Made by a program: the position numbers and the translations under genes. A DNA stretch of 64,000 nucleotides from Larix kaempferi. Lineage: Eukaryota > Streptophyta > Pinopsida > Pinales > Pinaceae. The stretch lies in assembly GCA_027924585.1 (NCBI GenBank), contig BSBM01000753.1, positions 25,424,001 to 25,488,000 on the forward strand, given 5' to 3'. The notes under the pieces were generated by a model, which saw nothing but the letters and a program-made list of their open reading frames with translations, ran no database searches and was not told where the DNA came from. Below, piece by piece: positions 1 through 11,325 of the stretch. Every line of letters starts with the position of its first letter. Position 1 is the stretch's first letter.

Positions 1-1669
1 TGGGTTTTAATCTAAACTTTGGACAATTGAACAAAAGTTTTGAACACATAATGTTGAGATGAGTGATGTCGGAAGGGCAATTTCAAGTAGAACACAACGC
101 CATCTCAGCAACAATTTTACATCTAGAGTTCAAACATTTGTTTCATGCTTTGAGTTTTGAAAATTGTTTTGAATACTAAATATGATTATGCTCTTTTAAA
201 CTATTAATGGAAAATAAACAAGATGCAAATGCAAAGACAAGTGCAAGAAGACCATAGAAACTTGTTCTCACAATGTGATCAAGGAATACGTCTACAAAAT
301 CCAAAGATTCCAAACAACATCTCTATGGACTGCATTTTGAAAAAAAAAATGCCAAATTCATAGGATTTATATGTTTTACTTTAAATTATGAACAATTGCA
401 CAAATAATGTTGAGAAAATTGGACAAGAAAAAATTGAATTAAGCAATGCCATTTTCTTCCTGGTTGTAATTTTATTGAAGTGGAAAATTCTTTTGTTGAA
501 TCACAGAATGGATGCACCTAATTTCCTGGAAGAGTATTTTTCTTGTATCTGCATGTTGTGGTTATCTAATACTCTTGAACAGTTGTGGAGTCTTTTATAC
601 CATTAGTGTGGGAGGTAGTATGCCAGTTCATAACAACAACAATATACTACACTTGTCAATCACATGGAGACTTTTGTGGCATTGACTATTTCATATTACA
701 ATATCCTTTTCCTATTTAGAAACCATAGAAATTTTAAGCTACTTGTAACCCTTAAAACCATTCTTGATGAAAATTTGTCAGTGCTAACTAATGTCACTGC
801 TAGGAAAGCCTGCACAGGTCACTGAAGTACACAACTGTTGCAAACCACATAAAAACTCTTACAATACATATACTTAGAGAAAAATAAGTAGCATGGAAAT
901 TCCTTAGATGTCAATCTTCCAAAGGAAGAGGTGATTTTTTAATCCCAATGATAAATGTACTTGTAGTGCCCTAAACAAACAAAATGGTATTTCAAAACTC
1001 TGTAAAATAGAAAAATATTTTACTCTTAAAACACATCTAGACAGTTGTCACTCCAATGACTTCCTTCACCTCCTTTCAGTTGTAGTTTCTCTCCTTGTTA
1101 CATCCATCTAGAGACTTCCATCCTATGTATCACATTTCCTATAATCAGTTGTGCGGGTGAATGAGAGGTAATGGGGATTTAAATACTAAATAACAGTAAA
1201 ATGACCCATGTGGTGGCATACGATGAAATCTTACACACAATTTTTTTAACATAGATATTTTTGTGTTATACACAAAGATTGGTGGTAAGTTGAATAGGTT
1301 AGGAAATAGAGGTCTTGGATTTTAAAAAAAAATGATTCAAGCATATGTATATATTATGTACCTTTGTGAACCATAACAAATATTGAACCTACAATTTCTC
1401 TTATCATGAGGCACAAAAACTATGAGATAGGGCTGCCCTAACTCCCTTGTGCGTCCTCTTGGAGGCTATTTTTATCCCTGGCATGTCATATTGGTCAGAT
1501 GTCAACAATCAGGTCTAATCTTTGTCATAAGTGTCATAACATCTTCATCATTGTTGTCATAGAAGCTAGGAAATCTAGCCCAAGTGTCTCAATATATCTA
1601 AGATGCCTCTTCCTCTTCCATGGTGTTGTTAGGAAAAGTGTTCCTATAGCAGGGGATAGACTACCAAGG
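1..1669. other. Outer left arm: LTR-adjacent leader and unassigned AT-rich DNA
   Basis: No gene is supported. On the minus strand, bases just downstream of the LTR (below 1,669) look like a retrotransposon leader followed near 1,620 by a short start codon run (Met-Glu-Glu-Glu-Glu) that stops within eight codons. Bases 1-900 are AT-rich, and their mirror at 56,320-57,221 continues rightward into similar wording (GGCATTTTTTTT, CTTCTTGCACT), which hints at diverged tandem units of a few hundred bases. The only open frames are short and lack recognisable domains. Confidence 0.5.
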
Positions 1670-2683
1670 TACATGGGTAAAAGTTAGACAGACAAGGTTC
1701 TGCAAATACAATTATTAAGCAAAGATATTAGGGTTTAGGATAATGTATACCTTATTCAGAAGGTTGATCCAAGCTTCTCCTCTTGTTCTCCAATGCTACA
1801 ACCAACAAAACAACTACAAACCTTCCTCAACCAATTTGACTACAAATAAAATATTGATATTCATAAGATAATAAAACATCAAATTGTAATTAGATCTGAA
1901 GCATACATGAACAAATATATTTGAAAAGGAAGAATGTATGATATTTATTAATGAATGAAGCAATTACATCAAGTTACCCTCATTCAAGCATGGCACTTCA
2001 CGAAACCAAGATTCAAGGTCTCCTGCTCCTCTTCTCCAAGGATCCCAACCTCTGATCAAATGGGCTAGGGTTTACAAGAAACTAGGGCACAAGTGTGGGG
2101 GATGTGAGTCTCAATTCCTCCAACATAACATATAATGGGCTTGGTACCCTTTTATGGTCCCTCTCCCTCTCTTATATAGAAATTGAAGAAGATATGGTCG
2201 AATAAGAAGTAGTTACAACTGAAGAGGAGGTTCCAAAACCACCCAAACCAACCATTTTTCGCAATTTTATACATTTTTTAGTGTTTATGAGGTACCCACA
2301 ACTTTTCCATAGGAAAAATAGTGGGTGACCGGTGAATTTTAACATGAACAACCTTTGTTTTTTGGAAAACCCATGGGTTGTACCATGTGCAACGTGCGTT
2401 TTTGTGAAAAATGGTAAAAAACAACTTTTTTGGGGGGTTTTGAGAAGGTTTGGTCTCCAAAAATGATCCTAAGGTTATTACCTATCAAATATGCCATGAA
2501 TTAGGTAATTCCATCCATATAAAGTCCCAAATATGGCTCTTCCATCCACAAATTCTCATTTGTGTGACTCACAGTAATCTCATGAAGTGTTGTCATGCAA
2601 CCAAAAGATGTTTAAGTGTCGTCATGCGACCAAAAGATGTAAGCGTCGTCACAAATGAAGTAGTGCCAATTTTGGCTATAACA
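1670..2683 (-). mobile_element. LTR of the gag-protease retroelement (left arm)
   Basis: Read on minus, the LTR starts TGTTATAGCC at 2,683, directly after a purine tract (TTAGGGGGCATC) typical of the primer for plus-strand synthesis. A TATA-like signal lies at 2,169-2,181. The far end is placed near 1,670 because the next bases (TTGGTAGTC) weakly resemble a tRNA-Met primer-binding site; no clean terminal CA was found, so this edge may be off by tens of bases. Inferred length is about 1 kb. The internal region leading into it runs from 8.5 kb down to 2.7 kb, so this is its 3' LTR, and the leader beyond it suggests a second element copy began there. Confidence 0.65.
2169..2181 (-). promoter_or_regulatory. 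TATA-like signal in the left LTR
   Basis: On minus the sequence reads TTCTATATAAGAG, followed by a GAGAGGGAGAGGG purine run. Position about 500 bases into the LTR fits a U3/R promoter. The same signal is conserved in the right arm at about 55,037-55,049. No evidence of activity. Confidence 0.5.
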
Positions 2684-5146
2684 GATGCCCCCTAATGTAT
2701 TAGGTCATATGGGAAGACAATGGCCTGGATACATTATAAATAATAAAGGGTTGAGTCATCGAGTTAGAGAAACCGAAGAAACCAAGAATCGTAGGCTCGA
2801 ATGAAGCACCTGAAAGAAAGGCAATGTCAGACAAACTCATCCCTGGGATAAATTTCCATGTTCAAATAGTGGAACATGACCTCTAGGAGGATACAATAAT
2901 GATCCAATACTGATGTGTATATCATGGGCACTGGAATACAAGCGTGGATCCATGAGAAACATAAGTGTAAACATAGCCACATAAATACAAAGGTGGATCT
3001 ATGTCAAAACTGGAGAACATAGCCATAGAAAACAAACTGGATCTATGTATCATCAAGAGCCAAAAATAGTGTGGCTCAGTCTTGCACAACTTGAGTTATA
3101 ATAGAATATGACAAATGTTTCCATCAGCCCAAGGTCTTCAGTCCAAACCATCTCAAGGTACGAATCCTAACCATGCGAATAAATGAGTTGATGTCAAACA
3201 TGGAGGATACCGTTTGATTACCGGTCATTGATGTGAACCGTTAACAAACACGAGGGAATCCCACCAATAATGAAAATGGGCCCCAAGGTACCTAGTACAT
3301 TCTAACATGTGTGAAGATATGTTCTTGAATTCAAACACTTGAAAAATCCATAGAGTAAGGGACATTAATGTATTCCCATAACTCAATGACGGAGGAAATT
3401 GCCACTGACGACTGCAATCCCCAAGGTACTACCAAAAATTCTAAAATTCATTCCCAGAGCAAGATGAGTTGAAGTCGATGGGAAGAAGTCTGTTGGAAGG
3501 GAGGACTTAAGGCATCCTCCATCACCCAACACGAGAGACAATCAAAGGTTGATCTGATATGGAGTAGAACTGAATATATGATGAAAGATACTGATACGAA
3601 GGAATGACCGACGCATGAGGTCAAGGAAACTGTAGAAAGGTCGACACAGGATGTATCCTTTAACAGTGAGCACGACACAAGAGTGACTTAGGCAACTTTG
3701 AACAAAAAAGGGACCATGATATAAATCTGCAATGTAGGAGACATTAACGGATTCTTCATATGATTGGAAGAGTAACCAATCGGAGGAGTAAAAAAACTCT
3801 GAAATCAGGTTTATCCTAAGGCCAAAACTAGAACCTAACTGGTTTGATAGACTCAAAAAATGTGCTTTGTTCAAGGACATAGTTGACTTGCTGCCATTAT
3901 ATTGAAAGATATTTAACACTCTTCCCTTCCCTTTCTCCTTTTAGATACCTTTTTCATTTTTTAATGAGCTTGAGAAATAACTAAAGCATGCTCTAGAAGG
4001 ATCCAACCATGTGTAATTTTATGAGTCCATGAAAGGGAAACTCAAGAATTTATTCTTTGTTTTACGAGTTTGAAGAAAAGATAGACTAATACTCGATAAG
4101 ATACTGTTACGTGGATTTTAATATTGAGCCCGGATCTGTTCGTGCTCATCGGTGTTTACATATTTAAAGAGTTTGAAAAACTTAAACAAGAACTCTATAC
4201 ACCCTCTCGTGGATTTCACATCGAGCCCGAGTTGGTAGATTCTCGCTGGTGTTTTCATGTTTCAAGAGTCTGAAAATCCTAAAGAAGACCCCAAAAGGTC
4301 CTTTTTCGTAAAGTTAGTCTCCTCACCCGAAAAATGGTAAAACAATGAGAGAGAGAACTCTTCTAGCCGAGTATGACTAGAGTTTTCCTTTTCTGTAAAT
4401 AATCCACAAAGTTCCGGAAAAGGGGTAAACTTATACCTAAGTTGATGTCCCTTCAATTCCTTTAGCGATTCTGAAGTGAACAAGTATACTCGACGATCTT
4501 GTCAACTTTAAGGAGTCTAACAAGAGCATGAAGAAAACTCCATAAAAATATTTTTCGTAAAGGTTTTACGAGCCCGAAAAAGTAAACTCATGACCTCCTT
4601 ACTGTTTTTAACGAGCTCAAAGGAGAGATGAAATAATGCTCGTATCCTCCTTACTGTTTTTAACGAGCTCAAAGGGAAGGTGGAAGGATGCTCGTAAAGG
4701 GAGGAGACGAGTGTCAAGGAGATACAAGACTAGTTCCAAGTGCATGGAACAAAGCTATGCATAATGCAAGGAACATGAACAAGATAAGGACACTAAGGGT
4801 GTATCTCCTCCAAGTAAAGGATGTGAAATCACAAAGGAAAAGTGATACATAGCTTAACATAAATGAGATCAGAGATGGAGGCTTATATAACGAGCTTAAA
4901 GCATGGAAGCCGACATTAGCCTCATTAGTGCAAGAAGGATCAAAATAAATGCATATGCAACTTAAAGACAAAGATGGGAGCCTTATAAGGGATGGCCATA
5001 AATTATATGAGGAAGAAAGATATGAGGCTTCTTCTCAAAATCATGGTAAATCTAGAAAGGCTCCCGAACCTATGATAAAGTATCAGCATGGGCACCAAAA
5101 TGGCATAAGGGTGTTGACTACGGTGACCCGTGTTAGGTAGGCTCTG
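2684..5146 (-). other. 3' internal region of the retroelement, no RT or integrase
   Basis: Between the end of the gag-protease-derived frame and the 3' LTR there are about 2.5 kb in which I find no reverse transcriptase, RNase H or integrase motif on either strand. The stretch contains repeated phrases with the word GAGCTC or CTCGTAAA. A block of about 65 bases (TCCTTACTGTTTTTAACGAG) is doubled at about 4,595-4,705, and a diverged pair beginning GTGGATTT is at about 4,110-4,290. The longest open frame (3,542-3,919, 125 codons) is kept in the mirror but has no recognisable domain. Confidence 0.55.
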
Positions 5147-6146
5147 CTATGGAACTGGTGCACAATTCATATAGAGATGGTTAAAATACCAATATCCAAC
5201 AGGTTCGACCTTATGGCGAATTCGTATGGAAAAAATTTCAAATGCATCATAACAACGGGGAGACCTAAACCTATATGCAAGGTTCCGAATATACCTGACA
5301 TGATCGAACAAAGTGTCAAAAAGGACTAGTAAGCAAGTATAAGTCCAGCTAAGAATCCTGTCTCCAAGAAACATTAGTACCAACATCATATCTAAAGCAT
5401 ATGTAAATAAATATCTGATACAAGTCACTGTGGTAGATAAAATTTCAACTTCACAATCATTAAAAACATGCATATTGTAGGTAGAGTTAACCAATGAAGA
5501 CTCTATAGTACCAAATCTTGAGGGATTACAATCAAAATGATCAAATTCAGGATGAAGATCAAAGTTGAAGGACGTGATGGAATCTACAGGAACAAATTCA
5601 TCATCACAAGAGTCGAAAATTCTAGAAGAAAAATCAAACTCAGCAGTAACACCAATTTGCAGATCTATAGGAGAGTTCAAAGACTCAACATTGGTAAGAT
5701 CGGATTCCAAATTCAAATCGGGGCTGGAAATAACTGCAACTGGATTAATATCCAATTGAATGGAAGAATGCACTATAGACTCTAGGAAAACTTCATCAAA
5801 AGGAAGTATATCATCCTAGATAGAGCACATAGCTAAACATTTGGATGGAGGTATCACCTAGTCAACTGCCGGGACCCAGTCCCAAGAAGGTAAGCATGAA
5901 TTTAGAGGCTTCTTCTCAGTAGCAATTGGACTCAAGGAACAATATGACACATAATTTTCTTGTGACATGGTAGTGACTACTGAGGAGAGATATACTTGGT
6001 CTACAGTTGGGTAGTAAGAGGGATCAACAAATGCAAGTTGATCAATAGTGACAATTCTCTCATTATGAGGAAAATGCATCATACAAAAGACCGTAGACAC
6101 CACATCATGCATAGAATATACGTAATCATGCCCGAGGATCATATCA
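5147..6146 (-). pseudogene. Gag-protease polyprotein, distal part (left arm)
   Basis: This is the continuation of the 7,191-8,530 frame, cut off by the hAT-like insertion. On minus it begins in the C-terminal part of a retropepsin-like domain (FDMILGHDYVYSM, matching the LLGRDYVYAM motif of gypsy gag-asp polyproteins) and continues for about 330 codons of unrecognised sequence, acidic and Ser/Asn-rich in the middle, with a hydrophobic stretch (LFTYALDMMLVLMFLG). Stops occur near 5,860 (not shared) and near 5,818 (CSI-stop-DDI, shared with the right arm). It ends with a stop at 5,147. RT and integrase do not follow. The role of the long C-terminal part is unknown; it could be a spacer or an undescribed domain. 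Confidence 0.7.
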
Positions 6147-6154
6147 AATTCCAT

Positions 6155-7182
6155 CACGAGGGCTTCACTCAATAAACCGTTATCATAGCACGTTCGTTCG
6201 TGGCATATGAAACAATACCCCTAATTTCACTAAATATTGGAAAATGCCTTGCAAAATCATTTTTTTTTAACCCCCTCCCAATATACCTTCCCAATTTAAA
6301 AAAACCCCTATTTTAACTAGATATTGTATGTATCAATTTTTTCATTAACATTTTTATACCCCTTTATATTTATAGCTAGTATATTGATATGATACCCCTC
6401 TTATGACCCCACATGCATTCTACAATGCAACTTGCTTCTTTCGATGAATATTGTGGATGCACATTACTTCACCCACAATGCAATTACTCAACCACGTATC
6501 ATTATGATTTGCAACATCTAACGCTCTAATGAAGAGATAGGAGATCACTTCTTGTATGTCACTAGAGCCAATGCACATAGTACAACATTTAGATTGCATG
6601 TTGCAGTTCCCCAATCGCTGACTAAGCCTGTTGTGGGCTAGTTATCTAAGCCCCCAGGGCCTGTAACAAGATCTAGGAGGCTAGCTAAACCTCCCAAAGC
6701 CTGTAATAGGCACGAGTGGTTGGGTATTCAAGCCCCCAAGGCCTATCGAGGGCCTATAATAGGCCCTAGAGGCTTAGAGCCTCCCAAGGCTATTGGTAAC
6801 AACTGGCTGAGTGCTATTGGTAACAATTGGTTGTCAATGACCACTGTCTCTCGACTATGATCGACTGGAAACCCACTTCACCACAAAACCCCTGGCCTCA
6901 AGCATGCCTCAAGACGCGATTTCCTTGCGTACTGGTAAGCCCGAGCCTTGCCTCAACCCGATTTCTCATCCGGCCGTGATCCCGCCATCTCCATTTGGCA
7001 GATATTTGTTATCCCGCCCATATAAAAAAGACCCCAAAGTATTTTTGTATTGTTACATAAAATAAAATAAATCCATTTACCCCTTAATACATAAGCAATA
7101 TATTTTTTAGGTTTTCATGAATATTTAATACCGCAATATGAATGAACGTAATATTATATTGCCTTATAGTGAATCCCTCGTG
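6155..7182 (-). mobile_element. hAT-like non-autonomous DNA transposon (left arm)
   Basis: The element is 1,028 bp with near-identical terminal inverted repeats (CACGAGGGATTCACT and CACGAGGGCTTCACT). It is flanked by the 8-bp direct repeat AATTCCAT at 6,147-6,154 and 7,183-7,190. An 8-bp duplication with CA-and-G-rich ends fits the hAT superfamily. It splits the protease codons of the surrounding gag-protease frame; removing the element and one duplication rejoins the frame exactly. Inside are GGCC-rich minisatellite units (phrases like AAGCCCCCAAGGCCTAT) at about 6,640-6,800 and a 64-codon open frame (6,420-6,614) with no transposase resemblance. I see no DDE transposase. Confidence 0.78.
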
Positions 7183-7190
7183 AATTCCAT

Positions 7191-8530
7191 AGGGTCCTTT
7201 AAAACCATAAAATCAACTAAGTCTCTTTTTCCACCCAAAGTAACAGGTACCTGAGAGAGGAATCCCACCGGTTACTAGGTCTTCTATAGAAAGTCAACAG
7301 CCAATTAACAGCTGGAACAAGGTTAGGGAAGCCTAAATCTCTCCAAGCATAAGGGGATAAGATACTAACATAGGCTCCTTCATCTACAATACATCGGTAA
7401 ACCGCATGGTTTCCGATATCAACCTTTATTTGGAAAGGTGTAGAAGAAGGAAGACGAGGCCCAAATAGACTATTCCAATCAAAGGAAATGATCCTAGAGC
7501 TTCGAAGGGGTTCACTCAGCACAGATGAAGTGCCCCCATTTTTAGAAACATCCGAACTAGTAATGCATAATACTTTAGGGACAGGTGCATCAGTCTTCAA
7601 AGGACTGATGGGATTAGTCAAAGATTGCATCGATTCGATCACTTCACTCTCCGAAGTAAGAGTGCGGTTGACCAAAGACTGTTTTGGTTCAATCAATTTA
7701 TCAACCAAAGGTTTACCAGGTTGTTGGGAATCTATAGATAATTCAGGAGAAGATGATCCTTCAGACATGTACCACACTCTCCGCACCTCTGAAATAACAG
7801 GGCACAGGTGAGTAAGGTGATCTCCCTTACAAAGTTTACAAGGGAAATTTGGATTGCGTCCTATAAGCTTAGAGTCCTTTACAACATCAATACTCTTAGC
7901 ATGACTAGCATTGGCTGACAACTTGCCCCTAGCATGACTTGCAGTGGTTGGTTTCTCAGAAGCAAAGGACTTTTGAACTACGGACCACACTTTTTGCACT
8001 TCTGGAAGTACAGGGAACAAATAGGTCAGGTGGTCTCCCTCGCAAAACTTACAAGGGAACTTAAGCTTCTGTTTATTAGGTTTGTCGACAATGTCAACTT
8101 TCTCAGCATGACCTGCAAAGGCTGATTTAGCGTCTCTAGTATGAATCACAGTAACTAGTGACTTGTCATTAATATGACCAACAGTGATCAATGACGTGTC
8201 CTCAACATGACCAACATTGGTTGAAGACATACTTTCAGTATGATTCATAGTGACTGAAAGTTTGCTCCCAGCATGACCTCCAGAGGCTGTGTAGGTGCCC
8301 CCAACATGACCTCCAAAGGCTGGTTTCATAGGTTCAATATTTACAATGACTGAATGAGTTCCCCCAACATGACAACCAGAGGTTGGGTAGGTGCCCCCAA
8401 CATGACCTCTAGAGGATGGTTGGATTCCCCCAACATGACCTCTAGAGGATGGTTGGATTCCCCCAGCATGACCTCCAGAGGCTGGGTGGCTTCCCCCTTG
8501 CTTTGGAATCTTCTCCTTATTCTTCCTTTG
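7191..8530 (-). pseudogene. Gag-protease polyprotein, proximal part, copy A
   Basis: On minus, a Ty3/gypsy-type gag tail and retropepsin. In order: a Gly/His-rich 11-residue repeat (PASGGHVGGT type); two zinc-knuckle-like motifs, CKFCEGDHLTYL followed in other copies by C (here that last Cys is Phe) and CKLCKGDHLTHLC, each C-x2-C-x3-H-x4-C; a Ser/Pro-rich linker; then FDWNSLFGPRLPSSTPFQI and the protease core IVDEGAYVSIL, where Asp in DEG stands for the usual DTG aspartate. A frameshift after FYRRPS breaks copy A near 7,270. Knuckles bind RNA in packaging; the protease matures the polyprotein. The frame stops at the hAT-like insertion and resumes at 6,146. Confidence 0.8.
8262..8500 (-). repeat. 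33-bp gag minisatellite, copy A
   Basis: Units of 33 bases encode an 11-residue repeat of the type PASGGHVGGTY. Key phrase on minus: CCTCTGGAGGTCATGTTGGG. Copy A has an extra QPSSRGHVGGI unit relative to copies B and right, so unit number differs between the three copies of the same locus. Confidence 0.85.
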
Positions 8531-9480
8531 TCTATTCCTTTTATCTTGTCAAGTTCTAGATCAATCACATTAAATTCCTTAGTGTTTTTAACTTTCTTAT
8601 CCTTTTCCCATTTAACTACTTCAAATCTAAGGAAAGATAGATTTTTGACAAAACCTATCATAGGAGGCATCAATACTGTAAGAGTCAAGTTCCTCCATTT
8701 TTCTTTAAATATTCTACAAAAGACTGATCATCCAACCAGTAGTGGTTAAATTTAAATGGATAATGTGTTGATCTCTTGTCGCAATCCAATTGCAAAACAA
8801 TAGCCTTATGGTCTGATAACCCTGTCGCAATAGACCAAGATTTATAGCGGCCTAGAGCATTACATAACTTTTCATCCATTAGGAATCTATCTAGTTTGGA
8901 AATGCCCGCAGAACCGACTCTTCCATTAGACCATGTCAACACTAAAACATTTGGGATAATATCTACCAGACCAGAATTTTCAAAAAGTGTTATGAAAAAA
9001 ACTGAGAGAGGATCGATAACATTACCAGCTCCCCACACTTCATTTGAAGCCAAGGTTAAATTTAGATCCACGACCAATATCAATATATTATCTTATAAAA
9101 GACCAAACCTGTCAACCATCCCCCCAAAATCCTGACGATGATTGTATGGGACCATAAACATTAAGTATCCTAATGGGGGAGTCAAGACCTTTAATCCTAC
9201 CTCCACCATAAAACCTGCAACTGCAACATAGGACCCCATGTTAGCATAACTAGGATCCCTTGCCAAAAGGGTACCTCCCGATAAGCCCATAGAGTCACTA
9301 ACACAACATTTCCAAGAAGGATTCATTCTTAGGAAAAAATAACATGCTACCAAGGAAGTAGCCATAGTCTCCTGCAATAATAAAATAAACGTATTGACAT
9401 TCTCCAACAATCTCTTTAGGTAAACTATTTTTGGGCGAGCCACCAAGTCCTCTTATATTGAAGGATACTATTTTCAATGG
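8531..9480 (-). pseudogene. L1-type retrotransposon endonuclease, copy A
   Basis: On minus, an apurinic-like (EEP) endonuclease of a plant L1-type LINE. Motifs in order: SFNIRGLGG-type start (degraded here near 9,460), LLLQETMATS with the catalytic Glu, VDLNLTL matching the D-x-N motif, NGRVGSAGISKLDRFL, and GLSDHKAIVLQ with the catalytic Asp-His. The domain nicks DNA to prime reverse transcription. Frameshifts split it into pieces (9,093-9,446; 8,685-9,083; 8,341-8,688). The reverse-transcriptase domain that should follow is absent: the frame runs through WEKDKK and DLELDKIKG and then into the gag minisatellite of the LTR element. This fusion is shared with copy B and the right arm. Confidence 0.82.
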
Positions 9481-11325
9481 GTAAGCTTTTGAAGGTTTGC
9501 GTCCTCTCTAAGAGCCCCAATTTCAGTAGTTGAAAGATCCTATGAAACAGATCCCAAACCTTTATGGAAAAGTGAAGACCCTAGGATTGTAGAAACGAGG
9601 TTCAGACTCTGCACCCTGGAGAGATTTATCTTTTTTTTTTAATATATTTCTCTGAGGTTTTCTAAGGGTAACGTTTTCATTCTAATCAAAGAAATAGACA
9701 AGGTATCCTGGTTCCCATCGGATAAAGTAGAAAAATTTGGAATAGGATTTCTGGCAATAGGTTCTTGTAAATAAGGGAAATCTTTTGGAGTGAAGGGATC
9801 AAGAGAGTTTGGCAAGGATGAAGGAGAAATTAAAATTGACAAAGGATTCACAGAAGCTTCCTGATTAGCAGAAGGAGATTCAAAAACCCCCAAATTCTCC
9901 CCACTGAACCTACAAAGGGCAGTAGGTCATAATTCACCCTCCATCTTAGCCACAACCCTACTAGATGAATTACATCTACCCTTCCAAATTTTTCTTCCAT
10001 ATTAGATAAATCCTGGCCATAAACCCCCAAATAATTAAAGCTTTTTTCCTTACCCAACTCCATATTCATGACCAAGTGAGTATCTAGGGTTTTTTTTATT
10101 TCCATCCAAAGATACTTCATTTATCTTATTAATATCCTTTCTAAACCCATCCTTAGTCCCAATTTTAGAAGAAATAAGGGATTTTGAAATATCTTCTAAA
10201 GACAATTTTATTTTAAGGACCGAGATAGCATTACAAAACTTACCTAAGAATTCCGAAGCCGATGTAACATCGAGCGGGATGGGAAATGTTTGGCCAAAAT
10301 CCATTTCTTCTTCAACTACAACTTCAGTAGAGTTCTGCACATCAATCTCCAAAGACCTAAACCGAGCATTTGGACAATTATTCTTGACATGTCCCATCTG
10401 TCTGCACGTATGACACCCGAAAGGAATTTTCCAGAAATCTATTCATTGAATAAAAGAACCACCATACCAAATAACTTCCACTTCTTCCAGAAGGCCATCC
10501 TGTACATTAATTTCCTCCATCATTCTGGGTATCTTTCTTTCTGAGGCTAAAAGTTGTTCCTCCTCCATGATAATAAATCTCCTAATCGAATTTTCTACCA
10601 CCATAAATCTAGCAAGACTCCAACAATGTAAAGGAAATCCCAGTAAAAGGACAGAAAGGTGTCTCCTGTGCAATTTTTATTCCCAAGGATTCAAATCTGA
10701 ATGCCAAAATTTGAGGACCAAATATCCCTTGTTTATGACCCAGAATCTCTCCTCAATCTTTTTTCTGTCCTCCTCCGATAGAAAATGAAAACAAACCCAC
10801 CCATTCATCAACATGAGAACCCTGGGAACATTGTTAATTAATGGTTTCCATTTAAGCCTAACCCAATCCCAGTATCTCCCTTCGGGAAGGATTTACAAAC
10901 TCCACCAAAGCCTTTGTAGACAAAGAAAGAACCATATCCATAGTTACATATTTACCAAGAACGCAAAAGGAACGACCTTTCTTCACTTTCTCATACTTTA
11001 ACCTTCTTTTGGATTTGTAATAATCAGATTTTTCTATCGATCTGTTAACACATCCATCTCCATCAAGTGTATTCAAAAGCGAGTTCACAGAGTATTGTAA
11101 CCTCCCCGAAGAAGGGTTATGAGGAACAAAGGCCAGAAGAGAACCATAAGGGTTTTTTCCTTTCACATCCAATACATTCAATTGAAAAAATTCAACCAAG
11201 GAATATGGGTTAGTTTTTACTTGGGAACATGAAGAGAGGCCAACATAAAAAACTTTACCACTGCTAGGTGTACTAACATGCCAAGATCCAGATGGTGATG
11301 TCACCGGGGAACACTAGTCATCTCG
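9481..11325 (-). pseudogene. L1-type ORF1 (DUF4283-like, zinc knuckle), copy A
   Basis: On minus, an ORF1 protein of a plant LINE: N-terminal part with LDVKGKNPYGSLLAF, then a DUF4283-like region (YVTMDMVLSL, GWVCFHFLSEEDRKKIEERF, GYLVLKFW), then a zinc knuckle after a stop-interrupted stretch (C-x2-C-x4-H-x4-C; here the first part of CHKCRQMGH is degraded to CHTCRQMGH), then an acidic tail. ORF1 proteins bind the element RNA. It is broken by several frameshifts and a stop (SFIQ-stop near 10,443). Copy A keeps about 105 bases (9,932-10,040; YLGVYGQDLSNMEEKFG) missing from the other two copies. It lies directly upstream of the endonuclease, as usual in L1 elements. Confidence 0.78.

Noticed and set aside
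388-606. 72-codon frame and its mirror at 56,617-56,835
   Set aside because: Identical by duplication only, of low-complexity AT-rich composition, with no recognisable motif.
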